Below, piece after piece: positions 42,201 through 50,390 of a stretch of 64,000 nt of DNA; the first letter of the stretch is position 1, and each line of letters begins with the position of its first letter. The translations under genes were made by a program, and so were the position numbers. Below the pieces are notes generated by a model. That model saw only the letters and a program-made list of their open reading frames with translations. It was not told where the DNA came from and did no database searches. This DNA is from Puia sp. (GTDB lineage Bacteria; Bacteroidota; Bacteroidia; Chitinophagales; Chitinophagaceae). The DNA lies in assembly GCA_031292515.1 (NCBI GenBank), contig JARLGZ010000165.1:1-64000 (forward strand), read 5' to 3'.

Positions 42201-43006
42201 CTGGCGGGTGTGGGGGCCACCCGTTTGATGGAGATATCCAGCACCCGTAAAAAGGGCTTCCCTTCCTTATAAGTGAATTCGAATTTGCCTTTGAGGTCGT
42301 CATCGAGAGAATACCCATAAGCTTCCAGGAGTTTGTTCTTCTCTTTATCCCAGTTCCTGATGGAATCGAAATAGTAAGCGCCGTGCGCATGCAGCAATTG
42401 CAGGAATACGATCACTTTCGGCAGACAGAGGGGATGGGTGCTGTCTTCGTAATCGCAACTCGTATCGAAGTTCCTTTCCTCGTTCTTGCGGATGACGACC
42501 CGGTAAGTCTTGTCCTCCAGGCCCACTGTGGCCTTGACGATTTCATCGCGGGCATATTCTATGTTCGCACGTTGTGTGCGCAGGTAGGTCTCGGCCTGGG
42601 TCAGGGTCTCGGGCGAGCAAAGCAGGCGGATGCTTTTCAGGTCGATGAATTTCATCTTCACCACCGTATGTTGCTGGTCGTATTTTACATCCTCCGCCTT
42701 CAGCATATTTCTGTCCAGGAGTTCCTGCAACTGGATCAGGGCTCCGGCCTCGTGGCGACAGATATCGCCCAGGTTATACGGGCAGCTGCACCTGACGGAA
42801 AGCGTTTTCGCATCCTTGAACTTCTGCACATAGACTTTATAGTAAGTGGCATAGCTGTCATCCTTGACCCGGAAAGTGACGGATTCAAATAATTCATCAT
42901 ATTCGATCAGCTCTACATAACCAATGGCGTGGATCTTCTTTCCCCTGCGAATTACTTCATCGGTCCCGTTGGTATACACATATTTGATGAGATGCGGTAA
43001 CGCCAT
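39251..43006 (-). CDS. SNF2-family helicase with N-terminal SWIM zinc finger
   Basis: This 1251-residue protein has a SWIM zinc finger near residues 76-95 (CSCPYNLGDICRHEAG), a long middle region of about 650 residues of unknown fold (bacterial SNF2-associated), and the SNF2 ATPase at the C-terminus. Motif I is ADDMGLGKTVQALSYL, motif II LDESQAIKNP, motif III MSGTPLQNN, and the C-terminal lobe has GGVGLNLTAADYVY and DRTHRIGQTK. Such proteins move on double-stranded DNA and remodel bound proteins or polymerase; the exact role of the SWIM type is unknown. The start ATG 43006 begins MALPHLIKYVYTNG. Confidence 0.93.
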   Translation of the reverse strand: MALPHLIKYVYTNGTDEVIRRGKKIHAIGYVELIEYDELFESVTFRVKDDSYATYYKVYVQKFKDAKTLSVRCSCPYNLGDICRHEAGALIQLQELLDRNMLKAEDVKYDQQHTVVKMKFIDLKSIRLLCSPETLTQAETYLRTQRANIEYARDEIVKATVGLEDKTYRVVIRKNEERNFDTSCDYEDSTHPLCLPKVIVFLQLLHAHGAYYFDSIRNWDKEKNKLLEAYGYSLDDDLKGKFEFTYKEGKPFLRVLDISIKRVAPTPASRARPVEANLQPVIETEEEKAAGAAQRLGIVFNFNYNPYPGFALDAISGESNEEQSSYTGKIEQMDLSKFVNAEAFTEPDRQLIPFLRKMQGPEINKYLNRNSPFSGIWENIIHHDEDDLPEETKALMVEYLHPKLKKLFVDVSSNPFVFFLNGHKPFKTANLQPIGIAAEPIIPFFKVASRGTHFEVMCFVKINGQPVEILLNECNTSLLFFYNSNLYLWNRPEDITLIEKFMGKGRMTIAKEDWAARLKEFVLPLTREYHVEFDEELVKEVKDGEPEKKLLLQEKGDYLVFQPLFSYKGFETKPGGKDEVIVPDAGKVLIVHRNREAELQFVRKLESLHSQFIRPEGSQSLALKGSDVLKNNWFFLFVDAMEEMKIPVYGYDALKNFRFNTAKPQTKIHISSNTDWFDARVDIVFGDQKVTIADVKKALANRQQFVPLDDGTLGVLPEEWIKKYSLLFRVGEGKSNQLRLSKYHMSVIDELYEGRNEEELIIRLEEKYEQLREFNRIKEIPPPAHLEPILRPYQVHGFHWLNYLQEVNWGGILADDMGLGKTVQALSYLQYFKESHKGLKALVVCPTTLMFNWENEIRKFTPDLSYYIHHGGDRTRNKQALDQYHIIITTYGTLRSDIKLLLEIPFDYVVLDESQAIKNPASKVTKAACLLHAKHRLCMSGTPLQNNTFDIFAQMNFLNPGMLGSIEFFRQEFAVPIDKFGEQDRKDHLRKLLYPFILRRTKEQVAKDLPEKTETILFCEMEDEQRKVYDAYRNDFRDKILGTIETQGIQKSQLTILQGLMKLRQICDSPAILNETDKYPNHSIKLDELAREITENIGDHKALIFSQFLGMLALIRERLEQLGVKYEYFDGSTSAQDREKAIQSFQKDDTRRVFLISLKAGGVGLNLTAADYVYIVDPWWNPAVEQQAIDRTHRIGQTKNIFAYRMICKDTIEDKILQLQEKKRVLARDLIADDDGFVKSLTKADVEYLFS

Positions 43007-43096
43007 TCTTTATAGTTTACTTGACCTCGCGGCAGTTCCTGAAAACCTGCATAGGCAAATTCCCGTCTGTCGCCTGGCTCCGAAAAGGTCAATCTG

Positions 43097-43104
43097 CAAA
43101 AGTA
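43097..43104 (-). promoter_or_regulatory. -7 box of the SNF2 gene
   Basis: On the minus strand TACTTTTG matches TAnnTTTG, about 90 bases before the start codon. A second box (43203) faces the other way for the M28 gene, so the 242-base gap holds divergent promoters. Confidence 0.6.
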
Positions 43105-43202
43105 AAGGAAAGTAAAGCAAAAAACAGCCGGTTTCCGCCCTTTTGCCCTAAAAATAATTATAAATTCTTTTTCCCTGCTTTCCGAATAGGCTTCGGCGGC
43201 TA

Positions 43203-43210
43203 TACCTTTG
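43203..43210 (+). promoter_or_regulatory. -7 box of the M28 peptidase gene
   Basis: TACCTTTG matches TAnnTTTG and lies 38 bases before ATG 43249. TTTC at 43179-43182 is near the right distance for a -33 box. Confidence 0.6.
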
Positions 43211-43248
43211 TACGGATCAAAAGAATCACCCTGGCAAACAGAACCACT

Positions 43249-44901
43249 ATGATGCAGCGAATGAAGATTACCTTTCTCCTCCTGGTACTGACTGCTCCGT
43301 CTGCATTCTCGCAAAAGCTGAAAAAAGCCGACAAACTCACGCTCGAAAACCTGGAAACGCATATCCGTTACCTGGCGGACGACCAGCTGGAGGGCCGCAG
43401 GACCGGCAGTCCCGGGGAAAAAATGGCCGGCGAATATATAAGCGCAGAATTGAGGAAGGCAGGACTGCAGCCCCGCGGGGAAAATGGAGGCTGGCTGCAA
43501 TCTTTCGAAGTCAATGACGGTAAAAAGATAAGCGACGATACCCATTTTTTTATCAACAACCAGGAGTTGCTGCCCGGAAGGGATTATTTCCCCTTTCCCT
43601 TCAGCGCCATTGGGACCGTGACGGGGTCTCCGGCCATCGCCCTGCACGAAAAAGACACCCCCTGGTTTGTAGACCTGAAAGACCTCCTGGAAGCAGGACA
43701 GGGCAACCCGCATTTCGACCTGGAAGGAGCCGTGCAAGGCCGGGTAAAAGACTGCGTAAAAAAGGGGGCGACCGCCATCATCTTTTATAACAGCTCGAAA
43801 ACCCCCGACAACCTTGGCTTCGACCCAAAAGATCCCGCGGCTGCACTCGAGGTTCCCGTTCTCTATGTGACAAAAGAGGCGAAAAGAAAATACCTGAAGG
43901 ACGAGTCTGCCTCCCAGGACATAAAGATCCGGGTCGGAATATCGGAAATGAAGCGGACCGGGCATAACGTATTGGGATATCTGGACAACGGAGCCTCCAC
44001 CACCGTCGTGATAGGCGCTCACTACGATCATCTGGGTCATGGAGAAGACAGCAACTCGCTATACCGCGGAACGGACCGGCCGGTCTTCAACGGCGCCGAT
44101 GACAATGCCAGCGGCACGGCGGGAATGATAGAGCTCGCCCGGCTGTTGAAACAATCAAAGCTAAAAGGCAATAACTACCTTTTCATCGCCTTTTCGGGTG
44201 AAGAACTGGGTCTTTTTGGATCGCATTATTTCGTGGAACATCCAACCGTCCCGTTGGCGTCGGTGAACTATATGATCAACCTGGATATGATCGGCAGGCT
44301 GAATGACACCAGTCATGCGCTCACGCTTGGGGGATACGGCACTTCGCCGGCATGGGGAGAGGTCTCAGGCAAAATCAACGGGAAAAAGTATTTTGCCTTT
44401 CGTTATGACAGCAGCGGCATGGGCCCCAGCGACCACACTTCCTTTTATAGCAAAGATATTCCCGTTCTCTTCTTTTTTACGGGTATTCACGCGGATTATC
44501 ACAAACCCACCGACGACTACGACAAGATCAATTATTCCGGCGAACTCCAGGTCGTAAAATATATCTATGCCTTGGTGGAAAGCCTGAATAACAGGGGGCG
44601 GATCGCTTTTACGAAGACCCGTGATACCCAATTCTCCCAAGCCCGTTTCAGTGTGACCCTCGGCATATTGCCGGATTACAGCTTTAGCGGCGGCGGGGTA
44701 AGGATCGACGCCATCAGCGAAGGCCGCCCGGCACAGAAAGCAGGGCTGCAGGCCGGCGACATCATCATCGGCCTGGGCGATTTTACCGTCTCGTCACTGG
44801 ATAATTACATGGACGCCTTATCCGCCTTTAAAAAGGGGGACACGGCAAAGTTGAAATATATCCGTGCTTCGAAGACGGCGGAAACCGCTGTGCAGTTTTA
44901 A
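43249..44901 (+). CDS. Secreted M28-family metallopeptidase with PA insert and C-terminal PDZ
   Basis: This 550-residue protein has a signal peptide (MKITFLLLVLTAPSAFSQ), an N-terminal region with HIRYLADDQLEGRRTGSPG, a protease-associated insert (about 110-220), and the M28 zinc core. Zinc ligands are visible in GAHYDHLGHGE, GADDNASGTAGMIEL, FSGEELGLFGSHYF and NLDMIGRL, and the last histidine in FFTGIHADYHKPTDD. A PDZ domain ends the protein (AISEGRPAQKAGLQAGDI). Related enzymes are aminopeptidases acting outside the cytoplasm. The open frame extends to 43021, but through the promoter; ATG 43249 is chosen. Confidence 0.93.
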   Translation: MMQRMKITFLLLVLTAPSAFSQKLKKADKLTLENLETHIRYLADDQLEGRRTGSPGEKMAGEYISAELRKAGLQPRGENGGWLQSFEVNDGKKISDDTHFFINNQELLPGRDYFPFPFSAIGTVTGSPAIALHEKDTPWFVDLKDLLEAGQGNPHFDLEGAVQGRVKDCVKKGATAIIFYNSSKTPDNLGFDPKDPAAALEVPVLYVTKEAKRKYLKDESASQDIKIRVGISEMKRTGHNVLGYLDNGASTTVVIGAHYDHLGHGEDSNSLYRGTDRPVFNGADDNASGTAGMIELARLLKQSKLKGNNYLFIAFSGEELGLFGSHYFVEHPTVPLASVNYMINLDMIGRLNDTSHALTLGGYGTSPAWGEVSGKINGKKYFAFRYDSSGMGPSDHTSFYSKDIPVLFFFTGIHADYHKPTDDYDKINYSGELQVVKYIYALVESLNNRGRIAFTKTRDTQFSQARFSVTLGILPDYSFSGGGVRIDAISEGRPAQKAGLQAGDIIIGLGDFTVSSLDNYMDALSAFKKGDTAKLKYIRASKTAETAVQF

Positions 44902-44914
44902 ACAGATATAGTTA

Positions 44915-45252
44915 TTGAATGACACGAGCGAAGGTAACCGAGCGAATGCGAAGGTTAGGAGCGAGGAGGACCAAGGGACGTCGGTCCGACGAAGCTCGGC
45001 ATTCGACCATTGAATCCCGACAAAGGAGGGATCACTGAGGCCATTGAATGACAAAAATGGTTCGAAGTAAAAGACGAATATGCACGAATGACACGAGCGA
45101 CAGCGACTGCATTCGACCATTGAAAAGACGAATATGAACGAATGACACGAGCGACAGCAACTGCATTCGACCATTGAAAAGACGAATATGAACGAATGAC
45201 ACGAGCGACAGCGACTGCATTCGACCATTGAAAAGACGAATATGAACGAATG
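44915..45252 (+). repeat. 54-bp tandem repeat between the M28 gene and an IPExxxVDY gene
   Basis: Three complete 54-bp units start at 45073, 45127 and 45181 with only one or two differences. A fourth, partial unit starts at 45235 and runs into the next start codon. Each unit contains GACGAATATGAACGAATGAC (the first unit has GCACGAATG) and GCATTCGACCATTGAAAA. Degenerate parts (ATTGAATGACACGAGCGA, ATTCGACCATTGAAT) reach back to 44915, 13 bases after the M28 stop. The gap holds no gene. Confidence 0.95.
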
Positions 45253-45684
45253 AAACTAAAACTGGACATTGAAGAACTGGCAAATGACTTTTTCGAGGGG
45301 ACACATCTCCTGGGGATCGTCGCGCCTGTCAGGGACTACCAGTTTTGCTGGCAGCTCAATAATCGCCTTCGTTTCGATTTCCGCATCAACAACGAGATCG
45401 AAATACAGCTGACAAAAAAACAAAGAAAATACTTCTTCTGCGTCTACGAATATATAGAAGCCAATAGCTCGCTGAGACATTATTTGTACAACAACCAATT
45501 CGACGGGGAATACCTGCTACCCGAATTCAGACACCTTGATTTTTTATGGCTCCTTAAGGGGGACGCGGTTCAGGAAGGAACGCTCGAAGATCTTTTGCAA
45601 TCCATAAAAACGATCGGCGGAGTACAGTTGGTGACCCTGCTGGCACAGGAGAAAATAAAGAGCCGCGGGCACCTGATCTTTTAA
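45250..45684 (+). CDS. IPExxxVDY-family protein
   Basis: This 144-residue protein matches the small Bacteroidota-specific IPExxxVDY family. Conserved parts are [20 protein letters not shown], where related proteins have LIGI and [28 protein letters not shown], where the family signature IPExxxVDY appears as LPEFRHLDF, and the following FLWLLKG. Its function is not known. The ATG at 45250 is supplied by the last partial copy of the 54-bp repeat. An acceptable Shine-Dalgarno sequence is not visible. Confidence 0.82.
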   Translation: MKLKLDIEELANDFFEGTHLLGIVAPVRDYQFCWQLNNRLRFDFRINNEIEIQLTKKQRKYFFCVYEYIEANSSLRHYLYNNQFDGEYLLPEFRHLDFLWLLKGDAVQEGTLEDLLQSIKTIGGVQLVTLLAQEKIKSRGHLIF

Positions 45685-45755
45685 CGACGGTTCTTTTAAC
45701 GACGGTTCTCCCCGTGGCTCAAAGATTGCATCTTGTAAACAAAAAAAACAAACCT

Positions 45756-45986
45756 ATGTGGGAAGAGAAAAATAACAGCCTATACCGGAAATTCGAGTTC
45801 AGGAATTTTTCCGAAGCCTTCGCTTTTATGACCCGCGTGGCCCTCGAAGCAGAAAAAATGGATCATCATCCATTATGGACCAATGTATACAACCGGGTGG
45901 AAATCTGGCTCTCTACCCATGACGCCGGGGATATCGTAACCGAAAAGGACAGGAAACTGTCAAAAAAGATAGACGCCTTAACCTGA
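45756..45986 (+). CDS. 4a-hydroxytetrahydrobiopterin dehydratase (PCD/DCoH family)
   Basis: This 76-residue protein has the pterin carbinolamine dehydratase core [18 protein letters not shown] followed by [15 protein letters not shown]. The HHP motif and the later THD are the active-site histidines and aspartate of the family. The enzyme regenerates pterin cofactor for aromatic amino-acid hydroxylases or acts in molybdopterin or folate side reactions; no such hydroxylase gene is nearby. The start ATG 45756 ([12 protein letters not shown]) fits the usual short length. Confidence 0.88.
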   Translation: MWEEKNNSLYRKFEFRNFSEAFAFMTRVALEAEKMDHHPLWTNVYNRVEIWLSTHDAGDIVTEKDRKLSKKIDALT

Positions 45987-46141
45987 CACAGATTATAGAA
46001 TTGTCCGCGCCCTCATCCGGGTGACATCTTCATACCGCCGTATCATCTCCGTTGTTGATGCTGCGAATGCTGGTGATGCTGGGCTTTCTGCTGAGTCTGA
46101 CTTTTCTGTTGACTTTGATTCTTTCGGCTGGCAGTCCCCAT

Positions 46142-47866
46142 TCAGCTGTTCATACTTGCCAGGAACTCTTCATTGCTCTTGGTTCCGCGCATGCGTTTCA
46201 GCAACTCGTTCATAGCCTCTTCGGCATTCATATCGTTAAGGAAGACACGCAACAGGTTCATGCGTTGCAACACATCCCTTTCCAGCAACAGGTCGTCCCT
46301 GCGGGTAGAGGAAGAAACGAGGTCGATGGCCGGGAATATGCGCCGGTTGGCCAGGCGCCTCTCCAGCTGAAGTTCCATATTACCGGTACCCTTGAACTCT
46401 TCGAAGATGACTTCATCCATTTTTGAACCCGTGTCGATCAGGGCCGTGGCCAGTATCGTGAGGGAGCCGCCGTTCTCAATCTTACGGGCGGCGCCGAAAA
46501 ATTGCTTCGGCTTTTGCATGGCATTCGCTTCGACACCACCGGACAGGACCTTCCCGGAAGACGGCGCGACCGTATTGTGCGCACGTGCTAAACGGGTGAT
46601 CGAATCCAAGAGGATCACCACATCATGTCCGCATTCAACCAGGCGTTTTGCCTTCTGCAGCGCGATGGTCGAGACTTTTACATGCTTTTCAGCCGGCTCA
46701 TCGAACGTGGAGGCAATCACTTCCGCTTTCACGCTGCGTTCCATATCCGTGACTTCTTCCGGCCTTTCATCTACCAGCACAATCATCAGGTAACACTCCG
46801 GATGGTTGGCGGCTATGGCATTTGCAACGGCTTTGAGCAGCATAGTCTTACCCGTCTTAGGCTGTGCCACGATCAGACCGCGCTGGCCCTTACCGATCGG
46901 AGTAAACAGATCGATGATACGGGTGGCATAATCGCTGGGCGTGGTAAAAAGCGTCAGCTTCTCGAAAGGGAATAAAGGTGTCAGATAATCGAAGGGCACG
47001 CGATCGCGGACTTCTTCGGGTCCTTTGCTGTTGATGGTTTCGACCTTCAGCAAAGCAAAATATTTCTCACCCTCTTTCGGAGGCCTGACGGCTCCGTGAA
47101 CGGTATCTCCCGTTTTCAAGCCGAAAAGCTTTATCTGCGAGGGAGAAACATAGATATCATCCGGGGAGGAGAGGTAATTGTAATCACTGCTGCGCAGGAA
47201 TCCATATCCGTCGGGCATCATTTCGAGCACCCCTTCCGCCTGGATCACACCGTCGAATTCGATGTTAAAGACCTCGTTGCGGCGTTGAGGGTACATCTTG
47301 CCTGATTGGGAGTCGGAAGACCGGTTCACTTCGGGAATAGACTCGGAGTCTTCGGAAGACTGCTGTCCATTCTCTTCCCGGGGCTGCTGATCGTCGTCTT
47401 CATCCTCATCATCTTCTTCGGACCCTGACGAATTCATATCGGTTTCGTGAAATACGGGGGAAGATTTCTGAACAGGCGGCTGAACCTGATTCTGACCTTC
47501 TTCTTTCTTCTTCGCCTTCCGGATAAGGGGTTTCTCTTCTTTCTTGCGCGGCTCCTTCTTTATCTCTTTTACCTCTTTTATTTCCTTTACTTCTTTTACT
47601 TCCTGTTTCTTTGGTTTTTCCTCATCGCTCTCCACAATGGCCTCTTCGTTGGTATTTGCCGTAGCGGTCTTCACAATCCTTTTCCGCTTTGGCTTTTCGT
47701 CCGTCGCGCTCCCCTTTGTCTCACTTGCCACAACCGCTTGTTTATCGAGTATTTTATAGACCAGATCTTGTTTTCCCAGCTTCTTTGCGCCCGTGATTTT
47801 TAACTGTTCCGCTATATCGAGGAGTTCAGGAACGAGCATGTCGTTCAATTGAAGAATATCGTACAT
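46142..47866 (-). CDS. rho: Transcription termination factor Rho
   Basis: This 574-residue protein has the Rho N-terminal helical domain (about 1-50), a long acidic and basic insert (about 60-190) with repeated [20 protein letters not shown] segments, the RNA-binding cold-shock fold ([20 protein letters not shown], then [14 protein letters not shown]), and the hexameric ATPase with [33 protein letters not shown] and [13 protein letters not shown]. Inserts of this kind are typical of Bacteroidota Rho and can bind RNA or promote condensate formation. A promoter box lies about 150 bases upstream, giving a long untranslated leader. Confidence 0.97.
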   Translation of the reverse strand: MYDILQLNDMLVPELLDIAEQLKITGAKKLGKQDLVYKILDKQAVVASETKGSATDEKPKRKRIVKTATANTNEEAIVESDEEKPKKQEVKEVKEIKEVKEIKKEPRKKEEKPLIRKAKKKEEGQNQVQPPVQKSSPVFHETDMNSSGSEEDDEDEDDDQQPREENGQQSSEDSESIPEVNRSSDSQSGKMYPQRRNEVFNIEFDGVIQAEGVLEMMPDGYGFLRSSDYNYLSSPDDIYVSPSQIKLFGLKTGDTVHGAVRPPKEGEKYFALLKVETINSKGPEEVRDRVPFDYLTPLFPFEKLTLFTTPSDYATRIIDLFTPIGKGQRGLIVAQPKTGKTMLLKAVANAIAANHPECYLMIVLVDERPEEVTDMERSVKAEVIASTFDEPAEKHVKVSTIALQKAKRLVECGHDVVILLDSITRLARAHNTVAPSSGKVLSGGVEANAMQKPKQFFGAARKIENGGSLTILATALIDTGSKMDEVIFEEFKGTGNMELQLERRLANRRIFPAIDLVSSSTRRDDLLLERDVLQRMNLLRVFLNDMNAEEAMNELLKRMRGTKSNEEFLASMNS

Positions 47867-48016
47867 AAAGTGCCTTGAAAGTTAAACATTGTTCAAAAAC
47901 AGTCAGCCTGTTTACGTGAGAATGTTTTGAAATGAATTTTGATTATTGATTGAACGGAAGACTAAAACTGATGAGCTGTGAGCTTTGGATATGAACTAAT
48001 CAGCTTAATTCCAATG

Positions 48017-48047
48017 CAATTTTAGTACAAAAACGCACAAAATCAAA
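48017..48047 (-). promoter_or_regulatory. Promoter of rho
   Basis: On the minus strand TTTG (CAAA at 48044-48047) and TAAAATTG (CAATTTTA at 48017-48024) are 19 bases apart; the -7 box has one mismatch from TAnnTTTG. Transcription from here leaves about 145 bases before the rho start. Confidence 0.55.
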
Positions 48048-48238
48048 AAAATATTTTTGGCTCTCCTTGCATTTCAGCCTTTTATGGCCTTTAAAAAAGC
48101 TATATTTTGAGAAAAGCGGCCTCCTCCTCTTTACTAACCGGCTTAGCATTTATCGATGCGGGCTCAAAATTCTGTCTTCACAAAAGGGAAAATGCCGTTG
48201 ATCCAAAACATTCGGGATAATCGGACTAATCTCGTTCT

Positions 48239-48246
48239 TATCTTTG
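48239..48246 (+). promoter_or_regulatory. -7 box of asnS
   Basis: TATCTTTG matches TAnnTTTG and lies 20 bases before ATG 48267. The rest of the 400-base rho-asnS gap shows nothing beyond the rho promoter and leader. Confidence 0.65.
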
Positions 48247-48266
48247 CCAACCTTTAATGTCAAGAT

Positions 48267-49706
48267 ATGTTCAACACAAGAGTGAAAGTGAAAGATTTGC
48301 TGGCCGCTGAGCCACAAAGTCAACAGGTTACAGCGATGGGATGGGTACGCACGTTCCGCAATAACCAATTCATCGCCCTGAACGACGGTTCCACCAACAG
48401 CAACCTGCAGGTCGTGGTAGCCCTGGGATCTCATGATGAAGCGTTCCTGAAGCGCATTACACCCGGGGCTTCCCTGAAAGTGACAGGAGAACTCGTCCCT
48501 TCTCTGGGCAAAGGACAAAAATCGGAGTTAAAAGCGGTTTCCCTCGAAATCCTCGGTGAATGCAATCCCGAAAAATATCCTTTGCAATTGAAGAACAGAC
48601 CGAGCCTTGAATACCTCAGGGAAATCGCCCACCTGCGTTTTCGCACAAATACCTTTGGGGCCGTCTTCAGGATCCGCCATACGCTGGCTTTCGCGGTGCA
48701 CAAGTTTTTTAATGAGCGGGGATTTGTATACCTGCATACGCCTATTATCACGGCGTCTGATGCGGAAGGGGCAGGTGAGATGTTCCGTGTGACGACGCTG
48801 CCTTTCGACAATCCTCCCCGCAACGGGGACGGTACGGTCGATTTCAGGGAGGATTTTTTCGGCCGTTCCTCCAACCTGACCGTTAGCGGGCAACTGGAAG
48901 GGGAACTGGGCGCAATGGCTTTCAGCGAAATTTATACTTTCGGTCCTACTTTCCGTGCGGAAAACTCAAATACGGCCAGGCATCTCGCCGAATTCTGGAT
49001 GATAGAGCCCGAAATGGCCTTCCATGACCTGGAAGACAATATGAACCTGGCGGAAGATTTCATCCGTTATCTCATCGGGTACACGATGGAACACAACCGC
49101 GAAGACCTGGAATTCCTGGCCCAAAGACTGGCTGACGAAGAAAAACAGAAGCCGCAGGCCGAACGCAGTGACATGGGACTGATTGAGAAACTGGAATTCG
49201 TGGTAAACAATCGATTCGAACGGATCACTTACACCGAGGCCATCGACATCCTGCTGCAATCACCTGCTTATAAGAAGAAGAAATTCCAGTACGAAGTGAA
49301 ATGGGGCATCGACATGCAAAGTGAGCATGAGCGATATCTCGTGGAGAAGCATTTCAAAAAACCTGTCATCGTCACAGGCTACCCCAAACACATCAAGGCC
49401 TTCTACATGCGCCAGAATGATGACGGTAAGACCGTAGCCGCAATGGACATCCTCGTTCCCGGCATCGGGGAAATCGTCGGCGGATCCCAACGTGAAGAGA
49501 GACTGGAAAAACTCGAAACAAGGATGGAGGAAATGCATATCCCGACCGAAGAGATGTGGTGGTACCTCGATACCCGCCGGTTTGGCGCCGTACCCCACGC
49601 AGGCTTTGGCCTCGGCTTCGAGAGAATGATGCTCTTTGTCACCGGAATGACCAATATCCGCGATGTCATCGCATTCCCGAGAACACCGAAGAGTGCTGAG
49701 TTTTGA
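48267..49706 (+). CDS. asnS: Asparaginyl-tRNA synthetase
   Basis: This 479-residue class II enzyme has an N-terminal OB-fold anticodon domain ([20 protein letters not shown]) and a catalytic domain. Motif 2 is seen as [20 protein letters not shown] and motif 3 as [27 protein letters not shown] and [17 protein letters not shown] are typical for AsnS rather than AspS. It charges tRNA-Asn, whose gene is not in this window. After the stop come GACGCC-type words (49710-49730). Confidence 0.97.
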   Translation: MFNTRVKVKDLLAAEPQSQQVTAMGWVRTFRNNQFIALNDGSTNSNLQVVVALGSHDEAFLKRITPGASLKVTGELVPSLGKGQKSELKAVSLEILGECNPEKYPLQLKNRPSLEYLREIAHLRFRTNTFGAVFRIRHTLAFAVHKFFNERGFVYLHTPIITASDAEGAGEMFRVTTLPFDNPPRNGDGTVDFREDFFGRSSNLTVSGQLEGELGAMAFSEIYTFGPTFRAENSNTARHLAEFWMIEPEMAFHDLEDNMNLAEDFIRYLIGYTMEHNREDLEFLAQRLADEEKQKPQAERSDMGLIEKLEFVVNNRFERITYTEAIDILLQSPAYKKKKFQYEVKWGIDMQSEHERYLVEKHFKKPVIVTGYPKHIKAFYMRQNDDGKTVAAMDILVPGIGEIVGGSQREERLEKLETRMEEMHIPTEEMWWYLDTRRFGAVPHAGFGLGFERMMLFVTGMTNIRDVIAFPRTPKSAEF

Positions 49707-49846
49707 TAGACGCCGGCAGACGCCAACCAGGAATACAAATGCACGTAAATCAAAGAGCACTCAAAAGTCTGTAACTTAAATGCAGTTGCGCATTGCGCGT
49801 ATGGAATAATGCCTTTCAGGAGTCTTAATTTGCAAATAGACTCCAT

Positions 49847-50386
49847 ATGGCAGAAGTAAACACACAGGCCGGAATCTCCCGCAAGGGGGTCCGGCGCAGC
49901 CAAAAATTGTCCACCCGCGTCGATCTCACGCCGATGGTAGATCTTGGATTCCTGCTGATTACCTTCTTCATTCTCACCACCACCTGGTCCAAACCCAGGA
50001 CCACCGAATTGAGGATGCCTGCCGACGGAGACCCTGCCACGCTCGGGAAAGACGCCGCACTCACGGTCCTGGCGGTAAACAACAACAAAGTATTCTACTA
50101 TCACGGCGATTGGGAGGACGCGCTCAGGACGGGAAACTACGGGACGGCCGGTTATGGCGAGATCGGCGGCATCGGGGAGATTATCCGGCGGAAACAAGAG
50201 GCGATGGACCGGTCCTTTAAAGGAGGGAGAAAGGAAATGATGGTCCTCATCAAACCCTCGGCGGAAGCAAACTATAAGAATGTCGTGGGATTGCTCGATG
50301 AAATGCTGATCAACGGTGTATCCCGCTATGCCATCGTGGATCTGAATCCGGAAGAAAAGAATCTCCTGACCGCCAGGAACCTGTAG
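49847..50386 (+). CDS. ExbD/TolR-family protein, orphan
   Basis: This 179-residue protein has one membrane helix with the proton-path aspartate in RVDLTPMVDLGFLLITFFIL, and a periplasmic domain that is longer than in standard ExbD. It contains GYGEIGGIGEIIRRKQEAMD and ends with VVGLLDEMLINGVSRYAIVD. ExbD works with ExbB and TonB to energise outer-membrane transport, but neither gene is adjacent here. It may serve the barrel protein at 36178 or others elsewhere; that is inference. ATG 49847 gives a normal cytoplasmic N-terminus. Confidence 0.88.
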   Translation: MAEVNTQAGISRKGVRRSQKLSTRVDLTPMVDLGFLLITFFILTTTWSKPRTTELRMPADGDPATLGKDAALTVLAVNNNKVFYYHGDWEDALRTGNYGTAGYGEIGGIGEIIRRKQEAMDRSFKGGRKEMMVLIKPSAEANYKNVVGLLDEMLINGVSRYAIVDLNPEEKNLLTARNL

Positions 50387-50390
50387 CCCA

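Noticed and set aside
44915-45252. CRISPR array
   Set aside because: The 54-bp units are contiguous tandem copies without unique spacers, and no cas genes are present.
44818-45304. Minus-strand frames with an 18-residue repeating peptide
   Set aside because: They only translate the 54-bp tandem repeat; no start signal or conserved sequence supports a protein.
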